64,000 nucleotides of DNA. It comes from Monoplex corrugatus. Its lineage: Eukaryota; Mollusca; Gastropoda; Littorinimorpha; Ranellidae. This document shows, in pieces, positions 43,243 to 54,469 of this stretch (its first letter is position 1; every line of letters begins with the position of its first letter). The notes beneath the pieces were generated by a model. The model searched no databases, was not told the origin of the DNA, and worked only from the letters and a program-made list of their open reading frames with translations. The stretch is from positions 51,710,807 to 51,774,806 of the forward strand of contig CM060312.1 of assembly GCA_030674185.1 (NCBI GenBank). Reading direction: 5' to 3'. Position numbers and translations under genes: made by a program.

Positions 43243-43425
43243 GTGTTTTTGTGTTGTGTTGTGTGTGTGTGTGTGTCTGTATCTCCCGAGCTTGGTTAAC
43301 GCCAGGATATATTATGACAGTAAGCATAGAGTAACTCCCTGTCATGCAGTCTCAAATCCTTGATGAAACTCTGTAGCATCATGATTATTATCTTCATCGT
43401 CATCATTATTATTGCATTGTAAAGA
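43062..43425 (+). mobile_element. tRNA-derived SINE, family S2 (right-arm copy)
   Basis: Head ACCAGTCACCGTGGTGTAGT, box B-like GGGCTCGAATCCC (one change from consensus), then an expanded (TG)n at 43,172-43,240 inside the element, the S2 body and an ATT-rich tail. Counterpart of 15,060-15,402. The (TG)n expansion is private to this copy. Confidence 0.75.
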
Positions 43426-43570
43426 CTGTGTCAGCTTGTGTGGCCACTACAGAGGCGTAAAAAATCGGGACAATCAAAGAAATGGAAAGAAAGAAAAACA
43501 ATGTAAGCTCAGAGGAAATCTCCCTAAGTGCGATAATCCTAAAAGAAGCGACCTGTTATTTAAAATCTAA

Positions 43571-43758
43571 CCCTTTGATTCCCGCATCTTGTCCACCAAC
43601 ATCCTGCATTGTCAACCATGCTAGCAAAGAAAAAACTTAACCCTCTTATTCCCTCACCCTATACACCAGCTTCCTGCAGGAAGCTGGTGGATAGGATGAG
43701 GGAGTCAGACGGTTATTTTTTTGCAGTTGGAGGATAGGGTGCGTGAGTCAAAGGGTTA
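43571..43758. mobile_element. piggyBac-type MITE (right-arm copy)
   Basis: CCCTTTGATTCCCGCATC to GGTGCGTGAGTCAAAGGG with TTAA at both sides and the inner palindrome CACCAGCTTCCTGCAGGAAG. Lies about 18 bp from the exon 5 donor, as in the left arm. Confidence 0.7.
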
Positions 43759-43775
43759 AAAAGGTGTCCTCTCAC

Positions 43776-43886
43776 CGGCACTGCCACAGGCTCCCAAGGA
43801 GACACCGGTACAGATGATGATAAAAGCCACCATCCAGTCAGTCACAAAAGAGAGAATCACCAGGCACGTTCCTTCCGTCCCAAAGC
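43776..43886 (-). CDS. SLC17-like transporter exon 5 (right copy)
   Basis: A 111-bp exon, phase 1 to 1, encoding the same 37 residues as 14,566-14,676 (FGTEGTCLVILSFVTDW...GACGSAG) with a few silent changes. Acceptor CTGTGCCAG; donor GCCG/GTGAGA. Confidence 0.75.
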
Positions 43887-43919
43887 CTGGCACAGTAACA
43901 TTGTTTTTAAACTATTGTT

Positions 43920-44225
43920 ATCATCATCATCATCTTCATCATCATCATCAGCAGCAGCAGCATCAGCAGCAGCAGCATCACCATCACCACCATCACCATC
44001 ACCATCACCTCACCACCATCATCTTTTTCTTCTTCTTCCTCCTCCTCTTCTTCTTCTTCTTTTATCTTTTCTTCCTCTTCCTCCTCCTCTTCTTCTTCTT
44101 CTTTCTTCTTCAGTTTTCTTCTCTTCTTCTTCTTCTTTCTTTTCTCTTTTCGTTTTCGTTTTCTTCTTCTTCTTCATCCTCCTCTTCTTTTTCGTTTTCT
44201 TCTTTCTCTTTCCGTATCTCCCTTT
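43920..44225. repeat. (CAT)n and (TTC)n pyrimidine tract
   Basis: Counterpart of the purine tract at 14,050-14,530, shorter here. Confidence 0.95.
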
Positions 44226-44254
44226 TTGATTAAAAAATGACATTGTTTCATTTC

Positions 44255-44650
44255 GACTAGAGGGAAATGTGTGTACGTGTGCATCTGTTTTGTCACCAAA
44301 ATGGGGCAAGATTTTCTCAGCTGTTTCTGAGTGGATCTTCACTACATTTGGCTCAAAGGTGTCGATCGTGCAGGAGTCTCGAACACATGAGCTAAAAAGT
44401 CTTCTGGACTTGCTTCAGTATTCTTCCCTGGTCGTGGTGCTATTGCTTCACCTCTCCCCTTACAGGATCATGTCTGGGGTGCCGACAACGTGTCTTGTCC
44501 AACGTTGCTAGCATTTGATGAGTGGAGGACACTTTATGTTTTGGTAAGCCATAACTTCTTCACAATTTGAAAGCCGATGTGGTCCTGTCACGGGATGTTG
44601 CAAATCTTCTTGTGGCAGACATCTGTTGGTGAAATCATTCCAACTATACA
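44255..44650. other. Unidentified block conserved in both arms
   Basis: Reverse counterpart of 13,600-13,990. The plus strand has an 80-residue frame (44,269-44,511; FGSKVSIVQES, GVPTTCLVQRC) similar in part to the left-arm reverse frame. This suggests a once-coding mobile fragment. Confidence 0.4.
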
Positions 44651-44765
44651 TATACATACATACATACATACATACATACATACATAATGTATATATATAT
44701 ATATATATATCTATCTGTATATATGTATATATATATATATATATATATGATGTATATATAATATA
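44651..44765. repeat. (TACA)n / (TA)n microsatellite
   Basis: ATAC repeats followed by TA repeats. The left-arm counterpart has (TATC)n instead. Confidence 0.9.
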
Positions 44766-44904
44766 CATACGTCACCTGCCAGCACGAAATCAGTCTTAAC
44801 TAGCATTTTGGGTGTTTTGAGATATACATATCACTGGAAAGTGTACATTCTGTTGATTATTTTGGTACTTGAATAAAGCTTGTACTCAAAAAAATGTTGA
44901 AGTT

Positions 44905-46193
44905 CATCATCATCATCAGGTGCCCTGCCGCATGGCGTTGGCGATCATGGACTTCCATCTGCCTCTATCTCTCGTTGCCCCTGGCATCTCCCCCCCCCCT
45001 CCCGTCCCCAGCCATTCTGCAAGTCCGTCCAGCATTTTCTCCCTGGGTCTACCCGGTGCTCGCTTTCCCTCCAGCTTTCCCGCCGTGACCAGGTGCTCCA
45101 AATCCCCCTTCCTCATAAAATGGCCTATAAATGTTGCCTGTCTTTTCCTAATCTTCCTTATGAGTGATCTACTTGTGTCTGCCTCCATCAAGACTGTCTC
45201 GTTTGTTTTCTTTCCTCCTAAATGAAATTTACGACACTGGAAAAATCCCCAAAGATATGTCAAGATCAATTTTCATTGGACTTCCAAAGAAGACAGGGGC
45301 TATAGAATGCGAACTCCATCGCACAATCAGTCTGATAAGCCATGTAACAAAAATCCTGTTAAGAATAGTCATGATGAGGACAAGGAATAGAATCAAAAGA
45401 GAAATAGCAGAAGAACAGTGTGGATTTGTGGAAGGGAAAGGAACTATTAATGCCATATGCATCCTAAGAACTATCATAGAGAGGTCAAATGAGATGAATA
45501 AGGATTTATATTTATGCTTTGTTGACTACACCAAGGCTTTCGATCGGGTAAGACATGATGAATTGATCAACCAACTGGAGAGACTCAATGTTGATGGAAA
45601 AGATCTACGAATAATCAGAAATATGTACTGGGAACAAACAGCTGCAATGAGAATAGAAAACAATGTAAGCTCTTTCCAAAATATCAAAAGAGGAGTCAGA
45701 CAGGGTTGTGTTTTGTCACCAATCTGTTTTCAGTTTACAGCGAAAACATCATGAGAAACCTAGCAGAAGACCCTGGATTAAAGGTTGGAGGGAAAATGAT
45801 AAACAACATTCGATATGCAGATGACACCGTGCTAATTGCAGAAAGTGAAAGAGACCTACAAAACCTTGTGAATATACTAGAAATAGAAAGCAAAGGTAAG
45901 GGGCTGGAACTAAACAGCAGGAAGACTGAAGTCATGGTGATCAGTAAAAAACATGAAATCCCCTCATGCAAAATAACAGCAAATGGCACAACCTTGACAC
46001 AGGTTGATAAATTCAAATACCTGGGAACGATCATTTCATCAGACGGCAGATGCACATCAGAAATAACCGGCAGAATCGGCCAAGCCAAAACAGCTTTCAA
46101 GAAGATGACAAGCATTCTTACCAACGAATGCCTATCAATTAACATCAGGAAGAGAGTTCTTGAATGTTATTTAGAACCAATACTGTTGTACGG
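44905..46193 (-). mobile_element. Twin-primed RTE-like LINE insertion (5' part inverted)
   Basis: 44,905-45,215 is the LINE 3' end on the minus strand (reversed tail CATCATCATCATCAGG to the KKTNETVLMEAD coding region). At 45,216 it switches to the plus-strand RT region, from LLNEIYDTGKIPKDMSRS to LECYLEPILLYG at 46,193. ATGTTGAAGTT flanks the whole at 44,894-44,904 and 46,194-46,204, an 11-bp target-site duplication. The outer end of the inverted part is the segment normally just upstream of the 3' part, with about 35 codons lost, as twin priming predicts. Absent from the left arm. Confidence 0.85.
45216..46193 (+). pseudogene. LINE reverse transcriptase segment (inverted part)
   Basis: RT motifs in good condition: GLPKKTGAIECELHRTISLI, EEQCGFVEGKGTINAI, CFVDYTKAFDRVRHDEL (catalytic D), RGVRQGCVLSP, then a one-base frame change at about 45,715. 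After it come NNIRYADDTVLIAESERDLQ (YADD intact), KFKYLGTIISSDGRCTSEI and INIRKRVLECYLEP. It is the least decayed RT copy of the recurrent ATG-tailed family here. Confidence 0.85.
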
Positions 46194-46204
46194 ATGTTGA
46201 AGTT

Positions 46205-46670
46205 ATGTATGTTTAAACTCATTAAGTTGTATGACGGCCATTTTGAGAAACAGCCTCTGAAGTTTTTATGTATTCTCCTACACATTTTCCTTAAATTTCT
46301 TTATTTGGTGGCTTTGACCCAGTTTGTTTCTAATTTTAGCTGTCATTATCTGAAAGATGCACCAAAGAGCTTGCTGTCAGTATATTACATGTGGGGGTAC
46401 TGTACAGGTTACGGCTCATAATAAGAGACAAAAGTAGGTACTTTTGGTGGGAAATTGCGTTCTTTCTGCTGCGATCAGTGCATTAAAATACCATTTTAAA
46501 TTGATTAATGATATCTTTTCAAGAAAAAACTTTCTGTGGGGTATAGATTATAGTCTACAGAAATTGAATTTGAGAAAAAGTCAAAACTCCCCAGACAGAC
46601 CCTTAGTCACCTTTTCAGCTCCTAGTGCTGTTTGACTGACTGCGAGTTAAGACTGATTTGGTGGTGGAAG
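46205..46670. other. Right-arm-specific sequence, no gene seen
   Basis: AT-rich, broken frames only, between the twin-primed LINE and the (CA)n tract. Confidence 0.4.
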
Positions 46671-46672
46671 GT

Positions 46673-46675
<3 letters not shown>

Positions 46676-46735
<60 letters not shown>

Positions 46736-46803
46736 CACACACACACACACACACACCACACACACACACAACACACACAATATATATGTATACATATTAT
46801 ATT

Positions 46804-46835
<32 letters not shown>

Positions 46836-47110
46836 AGCACAAACCGACTCTCTCATATACACACACAACACTCGACATTCATTAAACAATCATACACGCA
46901 CACACGTAAACACACACATTCACACACACATACACACACAACACAACACAACGCACACACACACACACACAACACACACACGCATGCACACACACAACAC
47001 AACACAAACATAACACAACACTCAAACACACACACACACACACACACGCACGCTCGCACGCACGAACGCACACACGCACACACGTACACACGCACACACG
47101 CGTGCGCGCG

Positions 47111-47144
<34 letters not shown>

Positions 47145-47145
47145 T
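46676..47145. repeat. Two (CA)n tracts around a TA-rich stretch
   Basis: CA runs at 46,676-46,780 and 46,860-47,145, the second ending nine bases from the exon 4 donor. Counterpart of 13,180-13,460. Confidence 0.95.
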
Positions 47146-47153
47146 GTCCATAC

Positions 47154-47283
47154 CTACGGTGAACATCAGTTTCCTGGTAGCAGTTGTGGACAAGCCCAGC
47201 TGGATCAGTTTGTCTGAGACCATTCCTGCCACCATAGAAGTCAGTCCCAACAGCAGGAAGGGGAGCACCAGTAATATGCCCAG
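47154..47283 (-). CDS. SLC17-like transporter exon 4 (right copy)
   Basis: A 130-bp exon, phase 0 to 1: LGILLVLPFLLLGLTSMVAG then MVSDKLIQLGLSTTATRKLM then FTV, with the conserved D and the STT.xRK motif. One residue differs from the left copy. Acceptor TGTTCTTACAG; donor GTAG/GTATGG. Confidence 0.85.
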
Positions 47284-47384
47284 CTGTAAGAACACAATCA
47301 CGCACGTTAAGGATACTTAAGCCATTCATTAAACAATCATACACGCACACACGTGCACACACACACTCACATACACACAACACA

Positions 47385-47450
47385 CACAACACAACACAAC
47401 ACAACACAACACAACACAACACAACACAACACAACACAACACACAACACA
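47385..47450. repeat. (ACACA)n pentanucleotide repeat
   Basis: About 12 ACAAC/CACAA units followed by CA-rich sequence. Private to the right arm. Confidence 0.9.
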
Positions 47451-47479
47451 ACGCACACACACACACAAAACACACACGC

Positions 47480-47800
47480 CCTATATACGAAACTGTCCCT
47501 TGTCGTTGCAAGTACATCTCCCACCCTCTCTTGTTCTCAGCCAACCGGTAAGTCCGTCAAATATTTTCTCCCTGGGTCTACCTGGTGTTCTCTTTCCCTC
47601 CAACTTTCTTGTTGTGACCAGGTGATCTAATTCCCCTTTCCTCATAAAAGGTCCTATAAATGTTGCTTGTCTTTTCTGAATCTTCTTTATCAATGATCTT
47701 CTTGGGTCTGCCTCCTTCAAGACTGCCTCTTTTGTTTTCTTTGCTGTCCATGGAACTCTTAACATTCTTCTTAGAAACCACATTTCAAGTACATCAATCT
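47480..47800 (-). mobile_element. RTE-like LINE 3' end lacking its tail
   Basis: Minus strand reads MWFLRRMLRVPWTAKKTKEA, RSLIKKIQKRQATFIGPFMR, GKRTPGRPREKIFDGL, up to AATAGACAGTTTCGTATATAGG-like sequence, where the (CA)n tract takes over. Counterpart of 12,606-12,976, better preserved here in coding frame. Confidence 0.85.
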
Positions 47801-47856
47801 CAATGACTACCCCACAAAAAAGTAGCAGAGAATTACTGGTGATCTATGCACAATGT

Positions 47857-47859
<3 letters not shown>

Positions 47860-47904
<45 letters not shown>

Positions 47905-47935
47905 TATATAATTATTATATATATATATATTATAG
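47860..47935. repeat. (TA)n microsatellite
   Basis: TA run with TATT interruptions before the S1 SINE. Confidence 0.95.
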
Positions 47936-47944
47936 AGGTTTGAG

Positions 47945-48435
47945 AATAGTGGCAGAATGGTCCAGACGTTAGTCTGTCAATAACTAAACTCGAGGTTCCA
48001 GGGTTCGTTCCCTGTTGAGGCTTCGATTTTTCTCCTCAATTTAACCGGAAAATCCAACTGAACGTCTGGTCCTTCGGAAGGGGACGTAAAACGATGCAGA
48101 CCCATGTGCTTTCTGGCCTGTGCACACTTAAGATCCAATGGCAGTTGAAAATCGTGAATACGAGTCGTAGAAGGACTTTCGCCCGGCAGTCCTGGTATAA
48201 AACATTGGAGAGATAGGTTGATTCCCGAGGTTTCCCCCCTTGAAGACCAATGAGCCTTCTTGCCTTTCTAAAGTCTTGGTTAAAAATGTGTGGTGCTGCA
48301 CTGCGGCGACGTGCTCTCAAAGGGGAGAGCAGCAGAGTTTCACATAGTAAATCCACTGTGACAACAGAACTGAATGTGAATATGAATGTGAATGTGAATA
48401 TGAATATTAATATGACTGAATATGAATGTGAATAA
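47945..48435 (+). mobile_element. tRNA-derived SINE, family S1 (right-arm copy)
   Basis: AGTGGCAGAATGGTCCAGAC, GGTTCCAGGGTTCGTTCCCT, the shared body and a GAATATGAATGTGAATGTGA-type tail. Same insertion as 11,943-12,486. Confidence 0.75.
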
Positions 48436-48480
48436 ATGGTCCTACCTTAATGTTTCCGATTTGCCTCGTAGTGAACTCAC

Positions 48481-48630
48481 ATCTTCTATTTTGATGCCGA
48501 AAGAATCTAGGAAATACTGTGGTTCCTCTAGCGCCAGAATGGCAGAGATGGTGCATCTGCTCAAAGCTCCCACAAAGGCTGCCCACACCCCTCTCGACGT
48601 CAGGATGCTTCGCCATGGTGCCCTCCTCAA
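48481..48630 (-). CDS. SLC17-like transporter exon 3 (right copy)
   Basis: A 150-bp, phase 0/0 exon: LRRAPWRSILTSRGVWAAF then VGALSRCTISAILALEEPQY then FLDSFGIKIED. Acceptor TTGACAG; donor GAT/GTGAGT. The 'APWR.ILTS..VWA' motif is kept. The helix that follows has been remodelled relative to the left copy. Confidence 0.8.
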
Positions 48631-48774
48631 CTGTCAACAAGTGAATAGTTTCGTGAGAGAGAGATCAGTAACATTAGGATGACACACTGATTAAAACCAG
48701 GTATCAACTAAATGCGATTATTCTGTTCACGAGCTTGCAATTAGAGAAAGACAGTGTGTGCGCGCGTGTGTGTG

Positions 48775-48824
<50 letters not shown>

Positions 48825-48906
48825 GCACACGTACACACACACACACACATATATATATACATATATATATATACATACATCTACACACACGCACGCACGC
48901 ACGCAC

Positions 48907-48965
<59 letters not shown>
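48775..48965. repeat. (TG)n and (CA)n facing tracts
   Basis: TG run at 48,775-48,822, TA stretch, then CA run at 48,905-48,965. The two tracts are themselves complementary and could pair. Confidence 0.9.
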
Positions 48966-48969
<4 letters not shown>

Positions 48970-49845
48970 GCACTGGCACATGGCGTTGGCGATCATGGCC
49001 TTCCATATGCATCTATCCCTTGTTGCCACATGCACATCTTCCACCCTCTCTGTCCTCAGCCACTCTGCAAGTCCGTCCATTTTTTTCCCTGGGTCTACCT
49101 GGTGCTGTCTTTCCCTCCAACTTTCCTGTTGTGACCAGGTGCTCTAATCTCCTTTCCTCATCAATGGCTTATAAATGTTGCCTGTCTTTTCCTGATCTTC
49201 CTTATGAATGATCTTCTTGTGTCTGCCTCCATCAAGACTGTCTCGTTTGTTTTCTTTGCTGTCCATGGAACTCTCAACATTCCTCTTAGAAACCACATTT
49301 CGGCTGCCTCAGTTTTGTTCTGGCTTTGCTTGTTGACTGTCCACGCCTCACAACCGTATAACATTATCGGTTCTACATAACATTCAAGAACCCTCTTCCT
49401 GATGTTAATTGATAGGCAATTGTAAGTAAGAATGCTTTTCATCTTCTTGAATGCTGTTTTGGCTAGGCCGATTCTGCTGCTATTTCTGATGTGCATCTGC
49501 CATCTGGTGAGATGATCGTTCCCAGATATTTAACTTATCAACCTGTCTCAAGGTTGTGCTGTTTGCTGTTATTTTGCATGAGGGGACTTCGTGTTTTTAA
49601 CTGATTACCATGACTTCAGTCTTCTTGCTATTTAGCCCCAACCCTTTGCTTGTGCTTTCTATTTCTGTTATGTTCACAAGGTTTTGTAGGTCCCTTTAAT
49701 TTTTTGCAATTAGCACGGTGTCATCTGCGTATCGACTGTTGATTATCATTTTTCCTCCAACCTTAAATCCAGGGTATTCTTCCAGGTTTCTCATGATGTT
49801 TTCGCTGTAAAGTGAAAACAGATCTGGTGAGTACATGGCAATAGA
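48966..49845 (-). mobile_element. RTE-like LINE 3' half (right-arm copy)
   Basis: Minus strand: YSENIMRNLEEYPGFKVGG, SRYADDTVLIAKN, then KTAFKKMKSILTYNCLSINI, LYGCEAWTVNKQSQNKTEAA and MLRVPWTAKKTNETVLMEAD. The tail has merged into the (CA)n tract. Counterpart of 10,278-11,163. Confidence 0.85.
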
Positions 49846-49964
49846 TCTGTAAAATGAGGAACGACAAGGGAAACGTTCGTAGACATGCGTGTTAACTGAA
49901 TCCATGTCGCACTGTGGTGAATTGCTTGGAGTGTCTGGCAGTGCTAAAGCAGTAGGAATATAAG

Positions 49965-50225
49965 GCCTGGTTGGTAGAGGCAGAGGCAGAGCACTCGCCT
50001 TCCAAACTGCTTGCAAGAGTACCAATCACGCCCGCACAACTTTGTCCCTGAGTGCCGCTTCCGGTCTACCACCCAGCTGTGAAGAAGAGGGAAGGGAGGT
50101 AACTGAATTTCTTCAAAGTTAGGAAAGGTAATGCAGCGAGACAGCGGGATGGCCGCCGCCCTCATAATGCTGGCTCCGAGAAAAAGATAAGGCCTCTGCC
50201 AACTTCACTTCCTCGAGATCTCTCG
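49965..50225 (+). mobile_element. tRNA-like SINE head, family S3 (right-arm copy)
   Basis: CTGGTTGGTAGAGGCAGAGG, GCAGAGCACTCGCCTTCC and GGGATGGCCGCCGCCCTCAT through AGGCCTCTGCCAACTTCAC. Counterpart of 9,890-10,165. Confidence 0.4.
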
Positions 50226-50269
50226 ACAACCTTTGCTTTTATCTTGGCAATTACGTAGGAGCAACACTA

Positions 50270-50960
50270 GTAACAGTGGCAGTAGAGGTACTTGTGGTAG
50301 TAGCAATAGCAGCAGCACCAAATAGCAGCAGAGTAGTAGCAGCAGTAACAATTTACAGTATTAGTAGCCACAGTAGCGCAGCGGTAGAAATAGCAACAGT
50401 ATTGGCAAGAGAAAGGAGTTGTAGAATTATCGCCATCGAGACCATCATCTCTGCCGTCGCAACCATTATCATTCATTACTGTCATCGTCGTTGTTATCAT
50501 CATCATCATCACCTCTACCACCACCATCATCATCACCATCGTCGTCGTCGTCATCATCACACTGTCGTAGTAATAATCGTCAATGTCATTGTCATCATCA
50601 TCGTCGTCAACGTCATCGTCATAATTGTCATTGTCATCATCATCGTCACCATTATCGTCAACGTCACTGTCATCGTCATCGTCATCATCGTAGTCATCAC
50701 AGTCAATGTCACCGTCGCTGTCATCATGATCATCACTATCGCTATCGTCATCGTCGCCATCATATCATCGTCATCGATCATATCATCATCGTCATCGTCG
50801 TTGTCGTCATCATCATTATCATCATCGTCGTCATTGTTTTGCCATCTTCATCGTCATCGTCATTGTTATCGTCGTCGTCATCGGTGTCGTCATCATCATC
50901 GTCGTCATCATCATCATCATCATCATCGACGTCGTCATCGTTATTGTCGTCATCATCATT

Positions 50961-50991
<31 letters not shown>

Positions 50992-51115
50992 TCGTCATCT
51001 TCATCGTTGTTGTCATTGACATAATCGTCATCGTCGTCGTCATTATCATAGTCTTCATCATCATCGTCATCATCATCGTCATCGTTATCATCGTCATCGT
51101 CGTCGTTACAGCTGT
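50270..51115. repeat. (TAG)n-like and (ATC/GTC)n trinucleotide array
   Basis: Counterpart of 9,072-9,850, with ATC/GTC units between 50,440 and 51,110. Confidence 0.95.
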
Positions 51116-51123
51116 TGGCTCAC

Positions 51124-51263
51124 CAGTTCCATGGAGCTTTTCTTAACGTTGCTGCCATACTGTCTGAGGTAGAGTCGTTCAGCTGGACACAGGTTGGGGT
51201 GATGGTCGGGTATCTCATGGAACCATCGGTACCACACCATGACCCACAGTACTCCTGCACCCC
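51124..51263 (-). CDS. SLC17-like transporter exon 2 (right copy)
   Basis: A 140-bp exon: GAGVLWVMVWYRWFHEIPDH, then the Pro-containing link and ERLYLRQYGS...KKSSMEL. Acceptor GTGTGACAG/GG; donor CTG/GTGAGC. One residue differs from the left copy. Its acceptor is also repeated upstream in a 79-bp array. Confidence 0.75.
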
Positions 51264-51550
51264 CTGTCACACAGCAATACTGTGATTATCATGGATGTTA
51301 CACATCGGTACCACACCATGACCCACAGTACTCCTGCACCCCCTGTCACACAGCAATACTGTGATTATCATGGATGTTACACATCGGTACCACGCCATGA
51401 CCCACAGTACTCCTGCACCCCCTGTCACACAGCAATACTGTGATTATCATGGATGTTACACACTGGTACCACGCCATGACCCACAGTACTCCTGCACCCC
51501 CTGTCACACAGCAATACTGTGATTATCATGGATGTTACACATCGGTAACC
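51264..51550. repeat. 79-bp minisatellite with duplicated acceptor (right arm)
   Basis: Four units (ATCGGT at 51,225; 51,304; 51,383; ACTGGT at 51,462; ATCGGT at 51,541). Copy number differs from the six on the left. Confidence 0.95.
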
Positions 51551-52064
51551 TGTTTTGCTGTTCTTATTGTTGTCGGCGTTGGTGTTTTGTTGTTGCTGTT
51601 GTTGTTGTTTCTGTCTTCGTTATTGTTGTTGTTGACGATGGTGGAAGTAGTACATCGTGGCGAATGTATATGTAAATGTGTTGCAGTTATATTATGTTTT
51701 TCGTATAAAATGATATTGCATATGATCACAGTTGAAAGACGCGAATATACATTTGCAAGACAGTTTAGTGATGGTAGCAACAGAAGTAGCAACAACTGTA
51801 ATAGTATTCGTTGAAGTAATACAAAAGAACTGGATAAACAAAAATATACTAATCAATAATCAATTGCAAAAAACGATATTCATCAGAACTTGATTTAATA
51901 TGACTGAACTTAACGAAGTAAGAGTGGCTGGAACAGATTTTGGAAAATTTTCTTCTATTTTGGGGGGGGGGGGGGGGGGGTCATCGCACCCAGGGAGGTT
52001 ACCTTTGTGCTCATCTTTCTTTTTTCGTCCCATTTTCTACGCCACCTTTATGGCCTCAGAAGCT

Positions 52065-52330
52065 GGTTATCATGATGCTATGGAGTTCCATCTAGGATTG
52101 AGACTGCGTGACAGGGCTGTACTCTACGCTTACTGTCATAATATATCATGGCCTCAACCAGGCCCGAGAGATACAGACACCTGCGGAGCTGGTCTGAAGA
52201 TTTGAGCAACACCCTCATTGACGCATCCGTCAAGTGGATGAGACTCGACTGTGTGGTCCCAGTCTTCCCGACGAGCCCATAGCACGCCCAACTCTGGGTA
52301 GGAGCCGGTTAGAGCCGAAAAATCCCCCAG
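52065..52330 (-). mobile_element. SINE family S2 body (right-arm copy)
   Basis: GGATTGAGACTGCGTGACAG, CATGGCCTCAACCAGGCCC, CGCATCCGTCAAGTGG. Counterpart of 7,690-7,945. Confidence 0.6.
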
Positions 52331-52379
52331 TGCTTTTAAGTGTCTTCTATTCATCGATCATTGCGGAAGAAAATATCAG

Positions 52380-53420
52380 TCACCATTTTCACTACTAATA
52401 CTACTATTACTACTACTGCTGTTGGTGGTTGCTGCTGCTGTTGCTACTACTACTACTATTATTACTAATACCACTACTATGACGACGACGGAGGCAGCGG
52501 CGGCGGCGACAGCGATGACGTCTTTTATTATCAATCTTTTTAAAGTCTGAATTCGGATTCACAAAGACGTATTTTATTGTATTGTATTCACTGCTACTAC
52601 TACTACTTGTGCTGGGTGCTGCTATTACTACTACGACTACTACTTCTACTAAGTACTGCTACTGCTACTACTACAACAACTACTATTACTACCACTACTA
52701 CTACCACTATTACTACTGCTACAACTACTATTCTGGTGCTGGGTGCTACTATTACTACTACGACTACAATTTCTACTAATTACTGTTACTGCTACTACTA
52801 CAACTACTACTATTACTACCAATACTACTATCACTATTACTACTGCTACAACTACTATTCTGGTGCTGGATGCTGCTATTACTACTACGGCTACAATTTC
52901 TACTAATTACTGTTACTGCTACTACTACTACATGTACTATTATCATTACTATCAGTACTACTACCACTGTCACTACTGCTACTACTACTATTCTGGTGCT
53001 GGGTGCTGCTGTTAATACTACGACTACTACTTCTACTAACTAATGCTACTGTTAATACTACTACTATTACTACCAATACTACTGCCACTATCACTACTGC
53101 TACTACTACTATTCTGGTGCTGGGTGCTGCTATTACTACTACGACAACTACTTCTACTAACTACTGCTACTGTTAATACTACTACTATTACTACCACTAT
53201 TACTACCACTTCTACTACTACTACTACCACTACTGCTACTACTACTACTACTACTACAACTTCTACTACTACCATCATCACCACCACCACCATCACCATT
53301 ATAATAATTAATAATTACAATATTTATATAGCGCAAAATCTTGATAAAATCAAATCTAACTAATACTACTACTACTACTACTGTTGCAGCTGATACTGCT
53401 GCTGTTGCTACCACGTTTAC
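52380..53420. repeat. (TAC/TGC)n array with a higher-order repeat
   Basis: Trinucleotide array with a recurring GGTGCTGGGTGCTGCTATTA segment at about 52,610, 52,734, 52,860, 52,995 and 53,115. This gives a higher-order period near 120-135 bp. Longer than the left counterpart. Confidence 0.9.
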
Positions 53421-53524
53421 CGTCTACTACTGTTAAAAAACTACTACTTCTATTTAAAAAAGAAAAAGCTTGTAGTACTACTACCTCTGTTCAGAGGAAG
53501 ACAGACAAAGAAAAAGACAAACAA

Positions 53525-53530
53525 GAAGGA

Positions 53531-53562
<32 letters not shown>

Positions 53563-53665
53563 AGAAAGAAGAAGAAGGAGGAGGAGGAGGAGGAGGAGGA
53601 GGAGGAGGAGGAGGAGTAGAAGAAGAAGAAGAAGAAGAAGAAGAAGAAGAAGAAGAAGAAATAGA
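53525..53665. repeat. (GAA)n / (GGA)n purine tract
   Basis: Begins about 20 bp from the exon 1 donor of the right copy. The left arm has only (TTC)n of about 15 bp at that place. Confidence 0.9.
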
Positions 53666-53685
53666 AAAAGAAGAAGTTTCGTTAC

Positions 53686-53742
53686 CGAAAACGAAAAATA
53701 CAGCGTCCCATCTGATGAAACAGACAGCTGTCGCTGTCATGA
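53686..53742 (-). CDS. SLC17-like transporter exon 1 of those visible (right copy)
   Basis: A 57-bp exon encoding [18 protein letters not shown] plus split codons. Acceptor TGTCCTCAG; donor TTCG/GTAACG. Upstream (higher coordinates) no N-terminal exon was recognised as far as 64,000. Confidence 0.6.
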
Positions 53743-53769
53743 CTGAGGACAGGGCAGGTGCGAGATACA

Positions 53770-54340
<571 letters not shown>

Positions 54341-54469
54341 ACACAATCAGAACGTATAAAAATAGTGTGAGACTTAGCCACTTAAATTCTAAAGCCTGTT
54401 TCCCATATTTCACAAAAATATCCTATCCTTTATATCCACAAAAATTCTCATCCCTGACAGGAACCAGAA

